A stretch of DNA of 36,114 nucleotides from Pseudomonas trivialis (GCF_001439805.1 NZ_JYLK01000027.1:1-36114), one strand, 5' to 3'. Positions 15,167 to 24,647 are shown, numbered from the stretch's first letter. Notes: generated by a model not told the origin, from the letters alone. Program-made: numbers and translations.

Positions 15167-15538
15167 ATGGCAACTATCAACCAGCTGGTACGTCAGCCGC
15201 GTAAGCGTATCGTCGAGAAATCCGACGTGCCTGCGCTGCAGAACTGCCCGCAACGTCGTGGCGTATGCACCCGTGTGTATACCACCACGCCGAAAAAACC
15301 TAACTCGGCACTGCGTAAAGTATGCCGTGTGCGCCTGACCAACGGTTTCGAGGTTTCCTCGTACATCGGCGGTGAAGGCCACAACCTGCAAGAGCACAGC
15401 GTGGTACTGATCCGCGGCGGTCGTGTAAAAGACTTGCCAGGTGTTCGTTACCACACCGTACGCGGCTCCTTGGATACTTCCGGCGTTAAAGGCCGTAACC
15501 AGGGTCGTTCGAAGTACGGTACCAAGAAGCCTAAGTAG
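15167..15538 (+). CDS. rpsL: 30S ribosomal protein S12
   Basis: S12 lies at the decoding centre and helps control accuracy. The 123 residues start MATINQLVRQPRK after GTGGAGC. The streptomycin-relevant lysines K43 (TTPKKPNS) and K88 (GGRVKDLPG) are wild type, and D89, the methylthiolation site of RimO, is present. It is the first gene of the str operon. Confidence 0.99.
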   Translation: MATINQLVRQPRKRIVEKSDVPALQNCPQRRGVCTRVYTTTPKKPNSALRKVCRVRLTNGFEVSSYIGGEGHNLQEHSVVLIRGGRVKDLPGVRYHTVRGSLDTSGVKGRNQGRSKYGTKKPK

Positions 15539-15591
15539 TAACGGCTTTTTGTAAAACTGAATCATCTTATTTTCTGAGTCGATAAGAGTAA

Positions 15592-15640
15592 GGTCGGAGG
15601 CGCCCCGAAAGGGCACTGATTCCGAACGAACCTGAAGACC
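15592..15640 (+). promoter_or_regulatory. Candidate S7-binding site between rpsL and rpsG
   Basis: The 118-base rpsL-rpsG gap contains nested complementary segments: GGTC (15592-15595) with GACC (15637-15640), GGA (15596-15598) with TCC (15621-15623), and the hairpin GCCC/GGGC (15602-15605/15611-15614). In E. coli S7 represses rpsG by binding the structured rpsL-rpsG intercistronic RNA. The location and presence of structure fit, but no sequence match to the E. coli site was established. Confidence 0.4.
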
Positions 15641-15656
15641 GTTTGAGGGCTTATCC

Positions 15657-16127
15657 ATGCCAAGAAGACGCGTAGCAGCCAAGCGCGAAGTGCTTGACGA
15701 TCCAAAATACGGAAGCCAAATTCTGGCCAAGTTCATGAACCACGTAATGGAAAGCGGCAAAAAAGCCGTTGCCGAGCGTATCGTTTATGGCGCGCTGGAA
15801 AAGGTTAAAGAACGCAAGAACAGCGATCCCCTGGAAATCTTCGAGAAAGCTCTCGACGCCATCGCTCCGCTGGTCGAAGTGAAGTCGCGCCGTGTAGGCG
15901 GTGCTACTTACCAGGTTCCGGTCGAAGTTCGTCCGTCCCGTCGTAACGCCCTGGCAATGCGCTGGTTGGTAGACTTCGCCCGCAAGCGCGGCGAGAAGTC
16001 TATGGCTCTGCGTTTGGCCGGCGAGCTGTTGGACGCTGCTGAAGGTAAAGGTGCTGCTGTTAAGAAGCGTGAAGACGTGCACCGTATGGCTGAAGCCAAC
16101 AAAGCTTTCTCGCACTACCGCTTCTAA
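15657..16127 (+). CDS. rpsG: 30S ribosomal protein S7
   Basis: S7 nucleates folding of the 16S 3' major domain and forms part of the E site. The 156 residues start [20 protein letters not shown] and contain the conserved [24 protein letters not shown] near the middle. The C-terminus is [11 protein letters not shown]. fusA follows after 30 bases. Confidence 0.98.
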
Positions 16128-16157
16128 TCTTAGCTTCACTAATTTTGCGAGGGCTTT

Positions 16158-18263
16158 ATGGCTCGTACTACACCGATTAGCCGTTACCGTAACATCGGTA
16201 TCGTCGCTCACGTGGATGCTGGTAAAACCACCACCACCGAGCGCGTGCTGTTTTACACCGGCAAAAGTCACAAAATGGGCGAGGTGCATGACGGCGCCGC
16301 GACCACAGACTGGATGGTTCAGGAGCAGGAGCGTGGTATTACCATTACTTCTGCTGCTATTACCGCCTTCTGGAAAGGTTCCGAGAAGCAGTACAAAGAT
16401 GAGCACCGCTTCAACGTAATCGATACCCCAGGCCACGTGGACTTCACCATTGAAGTTGAGCGTTCCCTGCGCGTACTCGACGGCGCTGTCGTTGTGTTCT
16501 GCGGTACCTCGGGTGTTGAGCCGCAGTCGGAAACCGTATGGCGTCAAGCCAACAAGTACGGCGTTCCGCGTCTTGTTTATGTAAACAAGATGGACCGTGC
16601 TGGTGCCAACTTCCTGCGCGTGATCGGTCAGATCAAACAGCGTCTGGGTCACACTCCGGTGCCAATCCAGTTGGCTATCGGTTCCGAAGACAACTTCCAG
16701 GGCCAGATCGATCTGCTGACCATGGAAGCTGTTTACTGGAACGATGCTGACAAGGGTATGGTTCCTGTTCGTAAGCCTATCCCTGCTGATATGCAGGAAC
16801 TGGCTGACGAGTGGCGCAACAACATGGTTGAGGCTGCCGCCGAAGCCAATGAAGAACTGATGAACAAGTACCTCGAAGGTGAAGAACTCACCAACGTGGA
16901 AATCAAGGCCGCTCTGCGTCAGCGTACTATCGCTGGCGAAATCGTCCTGGCTGTTTGCGGTTCCTCGTTCAAGAACAAGGGCGTTCCCCTGGTTCTCGAT
17001 GCCGTGATCGACTACCTGCCAGCCCCGGTTGATATTCCGGCCATCAAGGGTACCGACCCTGATGACGAGACTATCGAGCTGGAGCGTCATGCAGACGACG
17101 CAGAACCGTTCTCCGCTCTGGCATTTAAAATTGCCACTGACCCATTCGTGGGTACCTTGACCTTCGTCCGTGTTTACTCGGGCGTGTTGAACTCCGGCGA
17201 CGGCGTGATCAACTCGGTTAAAGGCAAGAAAGAGCGCGTGGGTCGTATGGTGCAAATGCACGCAAACGCCCGTGAAGAGATCAAGGAAGTGCGCGCTGGT
17301 GACATCGCGGCCCTGATCGGCATGAAGGACGTCACCACTGGTGAAACCTTGTGCAACGCTGACAAGCCAATCATCCTCGTTCGCATGGACTTCCCGGAGC
17401 CGGTTATTTCGGTTGCCGTAGAGCCCAAGACCAAGGATGACCAGGAAAAAATGGGTATCGCTCTGGGCAAGCTTGCTCAGGAAGATCCATCTTTCCGCGT
17501 CAAGACTGATGAAGAGACTGGTCAAACGATCATCTCCGGCATGGGCGAGCTTCACCTGGACATCCTGGTTGACCGGATGCGCCGTGAATTCAACGTCGAA
17601 GCCAACATCGGTAAGCCTCAGGTTTCCTATCGTGAGCGCATCACGAAGAACTGTGAAATCGAAGGCAAGTTCGTTCGTCAGTCCGGCGGTCGTGGTCAGT
17701 TCGGTCACTGCTGGATCCGTTTTGCTCCTGCTGACGAAGGTCAGGAAGGTCTGCAATTCGTGAACGAAGTAGTGGGTGGTGTTGTTCCTAAGGAATACAT
17801 CCCTGCTATCCAGAAGGGTATCGAAGAGCAGATGAAGAACGGTGTTGTTGCCGGCTATCCGCTGATCGGCCTGAAAGCAACCGTTTTTGACGGTTCTTAC
17901 CACGACGTCGACTCCAACGAGATGGCGTTCAAGGTGGCTGCTTCCATGGCAACCAAGCAACTGGCCCAGAAGGGCGGTGGTGAGTTGCTTGAGCCAATCA
18001 TGGCGGTAGAAGTTGTTACACCTGAAGACTATATGGGTGATGTCATGGGCGACCTTAACCGTCGTCGCGGCATGATCTTGGGTATGGAAGACACGGTTTC
18101 CGGCAAAGTGATTCGCGCCGAGGTTCCGTTGGGTGAGATGTTCGGTTATGCGACCGACGTTCGCTCCATGTCCCAGGGTCGCGCAAGCTACTCTATGGAA
18201 TTCAAAAAATACAACACAGCTCCGGCGCACATCGCTGAAACTGTATCCAAAAAACAAGGCTGA
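16158..18263 (+). CDS. fusA: Elongation factor G
   Basis: EF-G is the translocase GTPase and works with RRF in ribosome recycling. The 701 residues show G1 AHVDAGKT (18-25), switch I RGITITSAA (59-67), G3 DTPGH (89-93) and G4 NKMD (143-146), followed by domains II-V. Pseudomonads usually carry a second, divergent fusA elsewhere; this str-operon copy is the canonical one. The gene lies 30 bases after rpsG and 30 before tuf. Confidence 0.99.
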   Translation: MARTTPISRYRNIGIVAHVDAGKTTTTERVLFYTGKSHKMGEVHDGAATTDWMVQEQERGITITSAAITAFWKGSEKQYKDEHRFNVIDTPGHVDFTIEVERSLRVLDGAVVVFCGTSGVEPQSETVWRQANKYGVPRLVYVNKMDRAGANFLRVIGQIKQRLGHTPVPIQLAIGSEDNFQGQIDLLTMEAVYWNDADKGMVPVRKPIPADMQELADEWRNNMVEAAAEANEELMNKYLEGEELTNVEIKAALRQRTIAGEIVLAVCGSSFKNKGVPLVLDAVIDYLPAPVDIPAIKGTDPDDETIELERHADDAEPFSALAFKIATDPFVGTLTFVRVYSGVLNSGDGVINSVKGKKERVGRMVQMHANAREEIKEVRAGDIAALIGMKDVTTGETLCNADKPIILVRMDFPEPVISVAVEPKTKDDQEKMGIALGKLAQEDPSFRVKTDEETGQTIISGMGELHLDILVDRMRREFNVEANIGKPQVSYRERITKNCEIEGKFVRQSGGRGQFGHCWIRFAPADEGQEGLQFVNEVVGGVVPKEYIPAIQKGIEEQMKNGVVAGYPLIGLKATVFDGSYHDVDSNEMAFKVAASMATKQLAQKGGGELLEPIMAVEVVTPEDYMGDVMGDLNRRRGMILGMEDTVSGKVIRAEVPLGEMFGYATDVRSMSQGRASYSMEFKKYNTAPAHIAETVSKKQG

Positions 18264-18293
18264 TTCAGTCCTTTAGGCAAGGAGTTAATTGTC

Positions 18294-19487
18294 GTGGCTA
18301 AAGAAAAATTTGATCGTTCCCTACCGCACGTCAACGTTGGCACTATCGGTCACGTTGACCACGGTAAAACCACTCTGACCGCAGCTCTGACTCGCGTCTG
18401 CTCCGAAGTTTTCGGTTCCGCAGTCGTTGATTTCGATAAAATCGACAGCGCTCCAGAAGAAAAGGCTCGTGGTATCACCATCAACACCGCGCACGTAGAG
18501 TACAACTCTTCGATTCGTCACTACGCTCACGTTGACTGCCCAGGTCACGCTGACTATGTGAAGAACATGATCACCGGTGCTGCCCAGATGGACGGCGCAA
18601 TCCTGGTTTGCTCGGCCGCTGATGGTCCGATGCCACAAACCCGTGAGCACATCCTGCTGTCCCGTCAGGTAGGCGTTCCGTACATCGTGGTTTTCCTGAA
18701 CAAGGCTGACCTGGTAGACGACGCTGAGCTGCTGGAACTGGTTGAGATGGAAGTGCGCGATCTGCTGAGCACTTACGACTTCCCGGGCGACGACACTCCG
18801 ATCATCATCGGTTCCGCTCGTATGGCTCTGGAAGGCAAAGACGACAACGAAATGGGCACTACCGCTGTTAAGAAGCTGGTAGAGACTCTGGACAGCTACA
18901 TCCCAGAGCCAGTTCGTCTGACCGACAAGCCGTTCCTGATGCCAATCGAAGACGTATTCTCGATCTCCGGTCGCGGTACTGTTGTGACTGGTCGTATCGA
19001 GCGCGGTATCGTTCGCGTTCAGGATGCACTGGAAATCGTTGGTCTGCGTGACACCACCAACACCGTCTGCACTGGTGTTGAAATGTTCCGCAAGCTGCTC
19101 GACGAAGGTCGTGCTGGCGAGAACTGCGGCGTTCTGCTGCGTGGTACCAAGCGTGACGACGTTGAGCGTGGCCAGGTTCTGGTTAAGCCAGGTTCGGTTA
19201 AGCCGCACACCAAGTTCACCGCAGAAGTTTATGTTCTGAGCAAGGAAGAAGGCGGTCGTCACACTCCGTTCTTCAAAGGCTACCGTCCACAGTTCTACTT
19301 CCGTACTACTGACGTGACTGGTAACTGCCAGCTGCCAGAAGGCGTGGAAATGGTAATGCCAGGCGATAACATCCAAATGGAAGTTACCCTGATCAAGACC
19401 ATCGCAATGGAAGACGGTCTGCGCTTCGCGATTCGTGAAGGCGGCCGTACTGTTGGTGCTGGTGTTGTAGCTAAAATCATCGAGTAA
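18294..19487 (+). CDS. tuf: Elongation factor Tu
   Basis: EF-Tu delivers aminoacyl-tRNA to the A site. The 397 residues start at GTG 18294 (MAKEKFDRSLPHVNVGTIGH) after AAGGAG (18279-18284). G motifs are GHVDHGKT (19-26), DCPGH (81-85) and NKAD (136-139), followed by beta-barrel domains II and III ending VVAKIIE. This is the only tuf in the window: the tufB position between thrT and trpT, occupied in P. aeruginosa, has no gene. A strong terminator follows at 19521. Confidence 0.99.
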   Translation: MAKEKFDRSLPHVNVGTIGHVDHGKTTLTAALTRVCSEVFGSAVVDFDKIDSAPEEKARGITINTAHVEYNSSIRHYAHVDCPGHADYVKNMITGAAQMDGAILVCSAADGPMPQTREHILLSRQVGVPYIVVFLNKADLVDDAELLELVEMEVRDLLSTYDFPGDDTPIIIGSARMALEGKDDNEMGTTAVKKLVETLDSYIPEPVRLTDKPFLMPIEDVFSISGRGTVVTGRIERGIVRVQDALEIVGLRDTTNTVCTGVEMFRKLLDEGRAGENCGVLLRGTKRDDVERGQVLVKPGSVKPHTKFTAEVYVLSKEEGGRHTPFFKGYRPQFYFRTTDVTGNCQLPEGVEMVMPGDNIQMEVTLIKTIAMEDGLRFAIREGGRTVGAGVVAKIIE

Positions 19488-19520
19488 GCATCTCTTCTGA
19501 GATAGCTTCGGATGTTTGAG

Positions 19521-19550
19521 AAGGCCCCCGCTCGGCGGGGGCCTTTTTTA
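19521..19550 (+). terminator. Intrinsic terminator after tuf
   Basis: The stem AAGGCCCCCG (19521-19530) / CGGGGGCCTT (19536-19545) has a very short loop and is followed by TTTTT. It ends the str operon 34 bases after the tuf stop and is one of the strongest terminators in the window. Confidence 0.95.
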
Positions 19551-19555
19551 TTGAG

Positions 19556-19584
19556 TTGACACCTATCTGGAGCGTCTATAGAAT
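19556..19584 (+). promoter_or_regulatory. Sigma-70 promoter of the S10 operon
   Basis: A perfect TTGACA (19556-19561) and TAGAAT (19579-19584) are 17 bases apart, followed by the G+C-rich GCGCC. The start is near 19591, leaving a leader of only about 56 nucleotides before rpsJ. Confidence 0.87.
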
Positions 19585-19646
19585 TGCGCCTCCTTTTAAC
19601 GGGCGTATTGCGCTCGCTGGGAAAAGCAGCCGGAGTCTGAAATCCA

Positions 19647-19958
19647 ATGCAAAATCAGAAAATTCGTATCAGGTTGAAGGCTTTCGACCATCGCCTGATC
19701 GACCAATCCACCCAGGAAATCGTGGAAACCGCGAAACGTACTGGGGCTCAGGTGCGTGGTCCTATCCCACTGCCTACTCGTAAAGAGCGGTTCACCGTTC
19801 TGGTCTCTCCGCACGTCAACAAAGACGCGCGCGACCAGTACGAGATCCGTACTCATAAGCGCGTACTGGACATCGTCCAGCCAACGGATAAAACCGTTGA
19901 TGCACTTATGAAGCTAGATCTGGCAGCCGGTGTGGAAGTACAGATCAGCCTCGGCTAA
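19647..19958 (+). CDS. rpsJ: 30S ribosomal protein S10 (NusE)
   Basis: S10 is a 3' domain protein of the 30S head and, as NusE, binds NusB and NusG in antitermination and transcription-translation coupling. The 103 residues start MQNQKIRIRLKAFDHRLID after GGAG (19632-19635) and include the conserved VRGPIPLPTRKERFTVLVSP. It is the first gene of the S10 operon. An 81-base gap precedes rplC, the longest gap before the rpsN/rpsH boundary. Confidence 0.99.
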   Translation: MQNQKIRIRLKAFDHRLIDQSTQEIVETAKRTGAQVRGPIPLPTRKERFTVLVSPHVNKDARDQYEIRTHKRVLDIVQPTDKTVDALMKLDLAAGVEVQISLG

Positions 19959-20039
19959 GACTTGGGTCTTAGTCGTGTAACGCTCTGAAATGGGCGGCCA
20001 TAGCGGGTGAAAGCCCCGTACACTCATGAGGTTTACAAC

Positions 20040-20675
20040 ATGACTATTGGTGTAGTCGGTCGTAAATGCGGTATGACCCGTATTTTCACCGAAGAAGGTG
20101 TCTCCATTCCGGTCACGGTCATTGAGATCGAGCCGAATCGCGTCACCCAGTTCAAAACTGAAGAAACCGATGGCTATCGTGCAGTGCAAGTCACTGTCGG
20201 CGAGCGTCGCGCTTCGCGTGTGACTGCTGCTCAAGCAGGTCACTTCGCTAAAGCAAACGTTGCAGCTGGTCGTACTGTCATGGAGTTCCGTCTTGAAGGC
20301 GGCGACTACCAGGCTGGCGATCTGATCAACGCTGAAATCTTCGCCGCTGGTCAACTGGTTGATGTAACCGGTCAGTCCAAGGGTAAAGGCTTCCAGGGTA
20401 CGATCAAGCGTTGGAATTTCCGTGGTCAAGACAACACTCACGGTAACTCCGTTTCCCACCGCGTCCCGGGCTCTATTGGCCAGTGCCAGACTCCTGGTCG
20501 TGTATTCAAGGGCAAAAAAATGTCCGGTCATATGGGCGCTGAGCGCGTGACCGTGCAGTCCCTCGAAGTAGTGCGCGTCGACGCTGAACGCAATCTGTTG
20601 TTGGTCAAGGGTGCTGTTCCTGGCGCTACTGGCGGCAACCTGGTTGTACGTCCAGCGGCCAAGGCTCGCGGTTAA
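20040..20675 (+). CDS. rplC: 50S ribosomal protein L3
   Basis: L3 is an early assembly protein whose extension reaches towards the peptidyl-transferase centre. The 211 residues start MTIGVVGRKCGMTRIFTEEG, preceded by ATGAGG (20027-20032). An in-frame upstream ATG at 20007 would add 11 non-conserved residues and is rejected. Q150 (SIGQCQTPGR) is present and is the site methylated by PrmB in E. coli. Confidence 0.97.
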   Translation: MTIGVVGRKCGMTRIFTEEGVSIPVTVIEIEPNRVTQFKTEETDGYRAVQVTVGERRASRVTAAQAGHFAKANVAAGRTVMEFRLEGGDYQAGDLINAEIFAAGQLVDVTGQSKGKGFQGTIKRWNFRGQDNTHGNSVSHRVPGSIGQCQTPGRVFKGKKMSGHMGAERVTVQSLEVVRVDAERNLLLVKGAVPGATGGNLVVRPAAKARG

Positions 20676-20687
20676 GGGGAAGCTGAC

Positions 20688-21290
20688 ATGCAATTAAATG
20701 TAAATGACGCTCAAGCGATCGAAGTTTCCGAACTGACATTTGGCGGCGAATTCAACGAGACGCTGGTTCACCAAGCAGTCGTGGCCTACATGGCCGGCGG
20801 CCGTCAAGGTAGCAAGCAGCAAAAGACCCGTTCCGACGTACGTGGTGGCGGTAAGCGCCCTTGGCGTCAGAAAGGCACTGGCCGTGCTCGTGCCGGTACT
20901 ATCCGTAGCCCAATCTGGCGTGGCGGCGGTACCACTTTCGCAGCACGTCCACAGGATCACTCTCAGAAGCTCAACAAGAAGATGTACCGCGCAGCTCTGC
21001 GCTCCATCCTTGCTGAACTCGTGCGTACTGATCGTCTGGTCGTGGTTCAGGACTTCGCTGTTGAAAGTCCAAAAACCAAAGATCTGCTGGGCAAACTGAA
21101 CAACATGAGCCTGACCGATGTTTTGATCGTGTCTGAAGCTGTTGATCAGAACCTGTACCTGGCTGCTCGCAACCTGCCACACGTTGATGTACGTGACGTG
21201 CAAGGTTCCGATCCAGTTAGTCTGATCGCATACGACAAGGTGTTGATCACCGTGTCGGCCGTGAAGAAATTCGAGGAGCTGCTGGGATGA
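20688..21290 (+). CDS. rplD: 50S ribosomal protein L4
   Basis: L4 lines the peptide exit tunnel, and in E. coli it is the autogenous regulator of the S10 operon and an RNase E modulator. The 200 residues contain the long tunnel loop (about 44-90) with [18 protein letters not shown] and [11 protein letters not shown], where macrolide-resistance changes arise; the loop looks wild type. The 3' end overlaps rplW (ATGA). Confidence 0.97.
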
Positions 21291-21586
21291 ACCAGGAACG
21301 CGTATTTAAAGTTCTGCTTGGCCCGCACGTTTCCGAAAAGGCTACGGTTCTGGCTGACAAGAAAGGCCAGTTCGTTTTCAAGGTTGCAACTGACGCAACC
21401 AAGCTGGAAATCAAGAAGGCCGTCGAAAGCCTGTTCAGCGTGAAAGTAGAGCGTGTTACTACCCTGAATGTTCTGGGTAAGAGCAAGCGCACTGCTCGCG
21501 GTCTGGGCAAGCGTAATGACTGGAAGAAGGCAGTTATCTCCCTTCAGCCAGGCCAAGATCTCGATTTCAGCAGCAGTGCTGAGTAA
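21287..21586 (+). CDS. rplW: 50S ribosomal protein L23
   Basis: L23 sits at the tunnel exit and is the docking point of trigger factor and SRP. The 99 residues start [20 protein letters not shown] and include the rRNA-binding extension [22 protein letters not shown]. The ATGA overlap with rplD shows translational coupling. Confidence 0.97.
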
Positions 21587-21600
21587 GGAAGGGGTGCATC

Positions 21601-22425
21601 ATGGCAATCGTTAAATGCAAACCGACTTCCCCTGGCCGCCGTTTCGTGGTCAAGGTGGTCAACCAGGAGCTGCATAAAGGCGCTCCTCACGCACCGCTGC
21701 TCGAGAAGAAATCGAAGACTGGTGGTCGTAACAACAATGGTCGCATTACCACTCGTCACATCGGTGGTGGCCATAAGCAGCATTATCGTATGGTCGATTT
21801 CCGTCGCAACGACAAAGATGGCATATCTGCCACTGTCGAGCGCATTGAATACGATCCAAACCGTACTGCTCACATCGCTCTGCTGCTGTACGCAGATGGC
21901 GAGCGTCGCTACATCATCGCGCCTAAAGGCGTGAGCGCTGGCGACCAGCTGATCGCAGGTGCCCTGGCACCGATCAAGCCGGGCAACGCTCTGCAGCTGC
22001 GTAACATTCCAGTTGGTAGCACCGTACACGGCATCGAATTGAAGCCAGGTAAAGGCGCGCAAATCGCTCGTTCCGCTGGTGCTTCGGCTCAGCTGATCGC
22101 TCGTGAAGGTGTCTACGTGACCCTGCGTCTGCGTTCTGGTGAGATGCGTAAAGTATTGGCTGAATGCCGTGCGACCCTGGGCGAAGTCTCGAACTCCGAG
22201 CACAGCCTGCGTTCGTTGGGTAAAGCCGGTGCCAAACGCTGGCGTGGCGTTCGCCCAACCGTTCGTGGTGTTGCCATGAACCCGGTTGACCACCCACACG
22301 GTGGTGGTGAAGGTCGTACCTCTGGTGGTCGTCATCCGGTATCGCCATGGGGCTTCCCGACTAAGGGCGCGAAGACTCGTGGTAATAAGCGTACCGACAA
22401 AATGATCGTCCGTCGTCGCAAGTAA
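21601..22425 (+). CDS. rplB: 50S ribosomal protein L2
   Basis: L2 is needed for subunit association and peptidyl-transferase activity. The 274 residues include an RNA-binding core and the conserved C-terminal block MNPVDHPHGGGEGRTSGG (about 226-243) with the histidine implicated in peptidyl transfer, ending KRTDKMIVRRRK. An AAGGAAGG sequence lies just upstream. Confidence 0.98.
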   Translation: MAIVKCKPTSPGRRFVVKVVNQELHKGAPHAPLLEKKSKTGGRNNNGRITTRHIGGGHKQHYRMVDFRRNDKDGISATVERIEYDPNRTAHIALLLYADGERRYIIAPKGVSAGDQLIAGALAPIKPGNALQLRNIPVGSTVHGIELKPGKGAQIARSAGASAQLIAREGVYVTLRLRSGEMRKVLAECRATLGEVSNSEHSLRSLGKAGAKRWRGVRPTVRGVAMNPVDHPHGGGEGRTSGGRHPVSPWGFPTKGAKTRGNKRTDKMIVRRRK

Positions 22426-22441
22426 ATAGAGGGATACGACA

Positions 22442-22717
22442 GTGCCACGTTCTCTGAAAAAAGGTCCTTTTATTGATCTTCACCTACTGAAGAAGATCGA
22501 AGTGGCGGCGGAAAAGAATGATCGCAAGCCGGTGAAAACCTGGTCGCGTCGTTCGATGATCCTGCCACAAATGGTCGGTCTGACCATCGCTGTACACAAC
22601 GGTCGCTTGCACGTCCCAGTTCTCGTGAACGAAGACATGGTCGGCCACAAACTAGGCGAGTTTGCCGGTACCCGCACTTATCGTGGGCACGTGGCAGACA
22701 AGAAAGCCAAGCGTTAA
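22442..22717 (+). CDS. rpsS: 30S ribosomal protein S19
   Basis: S19 lies in the 30S head and contacts S13 and A-site tRNA. The 91 residues start at GTG 22442 (MPRSLKKGPFIDLHLLKKIE) and include SRRSMILPQMVGLTIAVHNG. The gene lies 16 bases after rplB and 11 before rplV. Confidence 0.98.
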   Translation: MPRSLKKGPFIDLHLLKKIEVAAEKNDRKPVKTWSRRSMILPQMVGLTIAVHNGRLHVPVLVNEDMVGHKLGEFAGTRTYRGHVADKKAKR

Positions 22718-22728
22718 GGGGTTAGGAA

Positions 22729-23061
22729 ATGGAAGTAGCCGCTAAGTTGTCGGGCGCTCGAATCTCCGCCCAGAAAGCCCGCTTGGTCGCCGACCAGATC
22801 CGCGGGAAGAAGGTGGGCGAAGCGCTCAACCTGTTGGCTTTCAGCAGTAAGAAAGCCGCCGAGATCATGAAAAAAGTGCTGGAGTCGGCCGTAGCCAACG
22901 CCGAGCATAACGAAGGCGCAGACGTTGATGACCTTAAGGTCAGCACCGTTTTCGTCAACGAAGGGCGTTCGCTGAAGCGAATCATGCCACGTGCCAAAGG
23001 CCGTGCTGATCGCATCGTCAAGCGGTCTTGCCATATCACTGTCAAGGTTGCTGACAAGTAA
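22729..23061 (+). CDS. rplV: 50S ribosomal protein L22
   Basis: L22 has a beta-hairpin that reaches into the exit tunnel next to L4. The 110 residues start [20 protein letters not shown] and carry the hairpin region [17 protein letters not shown] (about 84-100), where macrolide-resistance insertions occur; it looks intact. Confidence 0.98.
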
Positions 23062-23074
23062 CGGAGTCGAAGAG

Positions 23075-23761
23075 ATGGGTCAGAAAGTACATCCCATTGG
23101 CATTCGCCTGGGAATCGTCAAGGAACACACCTCCGTCTGGTATGCAGACGGCCGGACTTATGCGGACTATTTGTTCGCTGATCTGAAGGTGCGTGAGTAT
23201 CTCCAAGACAAACTAAAAAGCGCGTCCGTAAGCCGTATCGATATCCATCGCCCGGCGCAAACCGCACGTATCACCATCCACACCGCTCGTCCAGGTATCG
23301 TTATCGGGAAGAAAGGTGAAGATGTTGAGAAACTGCGTCAGGACCTGACCAAGCAAATGGGTGTGCCTGTGCACATCAATATCGAAGAGATCCGCAAGCC
23401 GGAGCTCGACGGTATGCTGGTTGCGCAGAGCGTAGCTCAGCAGCTGGAGCGTCGTGTAATGTTCCGTCGCGCTATGAAGCGCGCTGTACAGAACGCCATG
23501 CGCATTGGTGCCAAAGGCATCAAAATCCAAGTGAGCGGTCGTCTCGGCGGTGCTGAAATCGCACGTACTGAATGGTATCGCGAAGGTCGTGTGCCACTGC
23601 ACACCCTGCGTGCCGACATCGACTATGCCAACTACGAAGCTCACACCACTTACGGTGTGATCGGTGTAAAGGTTTGGATCTTCAAAGGCGAAGTAATTGG
23701 TGGTCGCCAAGAAGAACTGAAACCACAAGCACCAGCGCCTCGTAAAAAAGCTGCTAAGTAA
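23075..23761 (+). CDS. rpsC: 30S ribosomal protein S3
   Basis: S3 is at the mRNA entry tunnel and contributes to helicase activity. The 228 residues start [20 protein letters not shown] after ACGGAG (23061-23066); an upstream in-frame ATG inside rplV is rejected because the family starts MGQKVHP. The type-2 KH domain has the IGKKGED loop at about 72-78. The C-terminal domain includes [20 protein letters not shown], and a lysine-rich tail follows. Confidence 0.98.
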
Positions 23762-23773
23762 GGGGTACGCCAA

Positions 23774-24187
23774 ATGTTGCAACCAAAGCGTACGAAGTTC
23801 CGCAAGCAGATGACAGGCCACAACCGTGGTCTGGCTCAGCGCGGTAGCAAAGTCAGCTTCGGCGAGTTCGCGCTGAAGTCTGTAGCTCGTGGTCGTCTCA
23901 CCGCTCGTCAGATCGAGTCAGCACGTCGTGCTCTGACCCGTCACGTTAAACGTGGCGGCAAGATCTGGATCCGTGTATTCCCGGACAAGCCGATCTCCAA
24001 AAAGCCTCTCGAGGTTCGGATGGGTAAAGGTAAGGGTAACGTGGAATACTGGGTAGCCCAGATTCAGCCAGGCAAAGTCCTGTATGAAATCGAGGGTGTA
24101 ACTGAAGAGCTGGCGCGTGAGGCTTTTGCCCTGGCTGCTGCAAAGCTGCCGCTCGCCACCGCCTTTGTTAAACGGACGGTGATGTGA
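23774..24187 (+). CDS. rplP: 50S ribosomal protein L16
   Basis: L16 contacts A-site tRNA and organises 23S helices 38 and 89. The 137 residues start [19 protein letters not shown] and contain [16 protein letters not shown], whose arginine (R82 here, R81 in E. coli) is the target of the YcfD-type hydroxylase. The stop overlaps the rpmC start by one base (TGATG). Confidence 0.98.
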
Positions 24188-24378
24188 TGAAAGCGAATGA
24201 ACTTCGTGAAAAATCCGCACAGCAGCTGAACGAGCAACTGCTCGGCCTGCTGCGCGACCAGTTCAATCTGCGTATGCAGAAAGCAACTGGCCAGTTGGGG
24301 CAGTCTCATCTGCTCTCGCAAGTTAAGCGTGACATTGCTCGCGTGAAGACTGTGCTCAACCAGCAGGCAGGTAAGTGA
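24187..24378 (+). CDS. rpmC: 50S ribosomal protein L29
   Basis: L29 neighbours L23 at the tunnel exit. The 63-residue helical-hairpin protein starts [22 protein letters not shown] 24187 is used rather than the GTG at 24184 because it gives the family start and couples to the rplP stop. Conserved features are [17 protein letters not shown] and [12 protein letters not shown]. Confidence 0.95.
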
Positions 24379-24380
24379 TC

Positions 24381-24647
24381 ATGGCTGAAGCCGAAAAGAC
24401 TGTCCGTACGCTGACTGGCCGTGTTGTCAGCGACAAGATGGACAAAACCATCACCGTTTTGATCGAGCGTCGCGTTAAGCACCCGATCTACGGTAAATAT
24501 GTTAAGCGTTCGACTAAGCTGCACGCGCACGACGAAACCAATCAGTGCCACATCGGCGACAAAGTCACTATTCGTGAAACTCGTCCGCTGGCCAAGACAA
24601 AGTCTTGGGCACTGGTTGATGTTCTCGAACGCGCTGTGGAAGTCTAA
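24381..24647 (+). CDS. rpsQ: 30S ribosomal protein S17
   Basis: S17 is a primary binder of the 16S 5' domain. The 88-residue OB-fold protein starts MAEAEKTVRTLTGRVVSDKM at ATG 24381, two bases after the rpmC stop; GTG 24375 in the same frame is less likely. It includes KTITVLIERRVKHPIYGKYV. Only 23 bases separate it from rplN. In E. coli the spc promoter lies between these genes; I see no promoter here. Confidence 0.96.
   Translation: MAEAEKTVRTLTGRVVSDKMDKTITVLIERRVKHPIYGKYVKRSTKLHAHDETNQCHIGDKVTIRETRPLAKTKSWALVDVLERAVEV

Noticed and set aside
23075..23761. Alternative upstream start for rpsC inside rplV (22991)
   Set aside because: It would add 28 residues read from the rplV coding sequence; the family begins MGQKVHP and a good ribosome site precedes 23075.
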